DNA of 6,171 nucleotides from an uncultured Dehalococcoidia bacterium (lineage in GTDB: Bacteria > Chloroflexota > Dehalococcoidia > Tepidiformales > Tepidiformaceae), in contig CALFYR010000262.1 in the NCBI GenBank assembly GCA_937954195.1, forward strand, positions 1 to 6,171. The letters are read 5' to 3'. The notes beneath the pieces were generated by a model. That model ran no database searches. It had not been told where the DNA came from and saw only the letters and a program-made list of their open reading frames with translations. Shown one piece after another: positions 5,880 through 6,171 of this stretch. Every line of letters starts with the position of its first letter. The stretch's first letter is position 1. A program made the position numbers and the translations under genes.

Positions 5880-6171
5880 CTAGAAGCCCTGCGTTCCATC
5901 GAGCCAGCGGAGACCGTCAACGAGGATGCCGCCAACGGCGAGCTCCCAGTGCAGGTGCGCACCCGTAGAGAGGCCCGTCGAGCCGACTTCGCCGATCACG
6001 TCGCCCCGGTTCACGTAGTCGCCGACCTGCACCAGGCGCTTCTGCATGTGGCCGTAGCTGGAGAAGATTCCACCACCGTGATCGATCGCGACGAGCTCAC
6101 CGCGGATGAGCGTGAGCTCGGACATCACGACACGCCCGTGGTTCGTGCTCTTGATCTCGGTGCCGAAGGGC
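5880..6171 (-). CDS. M23-family (LytM/lysostaphin-type) metallopeptidase, C-terminal part
   Basis: The frame is open to the right edge, so only the last 96 residues are visible; it does not begin at the internal GTG/ATG near 6123-6128, because the domain reads through that point from PFGTEI at the edge. The visible part is the second half of a zinc peptidase domain of the type that cuts peptide cross-links in cell walls: GELVAIDHGGGIFSSYGHM with the conserved His in YGHM, then a GDYVNRGDVIGEVGSTG turn and the signature GAHLHWEL, whose two histidines (codons near 5949-5957) are the catalytic His and a zinc ligand. The first two zinc ligands (HxGxD) would lie just beyond the edge, before GTEI. 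Such proteins are normally exported, but no signal peptide can be seen here. It ends 65 bases before ctaA on the same strand. A functional link to haem A synthesis is not evident; some family members are inactive scaffolds. Confidence 0.9.
   Translation of the reverse strand, partial: PFGTEIKSTNHGRVVMSELTLIRGELVAIDHGGGIFSSYGHMQKRLVQVGDYVNRGDVIGEVGSTGLSTGAHLHWELAVGGILVDGLRWLDGTQGF

Noticed and set aside
5880..6128. Treating the M23 peptidase as a complete 82-residue protein starting at GTG 6126-6128
   Set aside because: Codons upstream to the edge are open and read PFGTEIKSTNHGRVV, which is domain-like; the metal-binding half of the family lies before this point.
4..6171. Mobile element, CRISPR array, tRNA or phage signature
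   Set aside because: No transposase motifs, regularly spaced repeats, tRNA-like cloverleaf or terminal inverted repeats were seen; the layout is that of a standard housekeeping respiratory locus.

Overview
The window is a GC-rich (by eye about 60% or more) stretch of bacterial chromosome with every recognisable gene on the minus strand. It is a compact locus for an aa3-type haem-copper cytochrome c oxidase and for the haem A that oxidase needs. Read in the direction of transcription (high to low coordinates) the order is: the C-terminal end of an M23 metallopeptidase, ctaA (haem A synthase), ctaB (haem O synthase), an intergenic region with a strong promoter, then coxB (subunit II, CuA), coxA (subunit I), coxC (subunit III), and a fourth gene cut by the left edge that begins like a small two-helix oxidase subunit IV.

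The genes form two units. ctaA and ctaB overlap by four bases (ATGA) and convert haem B to haem O (CtaB) and then to haem A (CtaA). After ctaB comes a 255-base non-coding gap holding a 3' stem-loop and a near-perfect sigma70-type promoter (TTGACA, 17-base spacer, TATAAC) about 90 bases before coxB. The four cox genes follow with gaps of 87, 36 and 31 bases and no convincing terminator, so they probably form one transcript.

The oxidase has all expected metal and haem ligands. Subunit I has a YSHPAVY motif in place of the helix VI glutamate motif, which places it in the A2 group of haem-copper oxidases. Subunit II carries a full CuA site but no fused cytochrome c domain, and no CxxCH protein lies in the window, so the electron donor must be encoded elsewhere. 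The fourth subunit candidate is unusual: after two helices it continues into an unrecognised soluble region that runs off the window.

The host is an aerobic or facultatively aerobic bacterium. The form of the fourth subunit (an HLPxPSxWP-type start) and the overall arrangement would fit an aerobic Chloroflexota lineage, but this is an impression and not something the sequence proves. I see no mobile element, CRISPR array, tRNA or rRNA, and no evidence of a wholly new system. The main novelty candidates are the subunit IV extension and the small regulatory structures.
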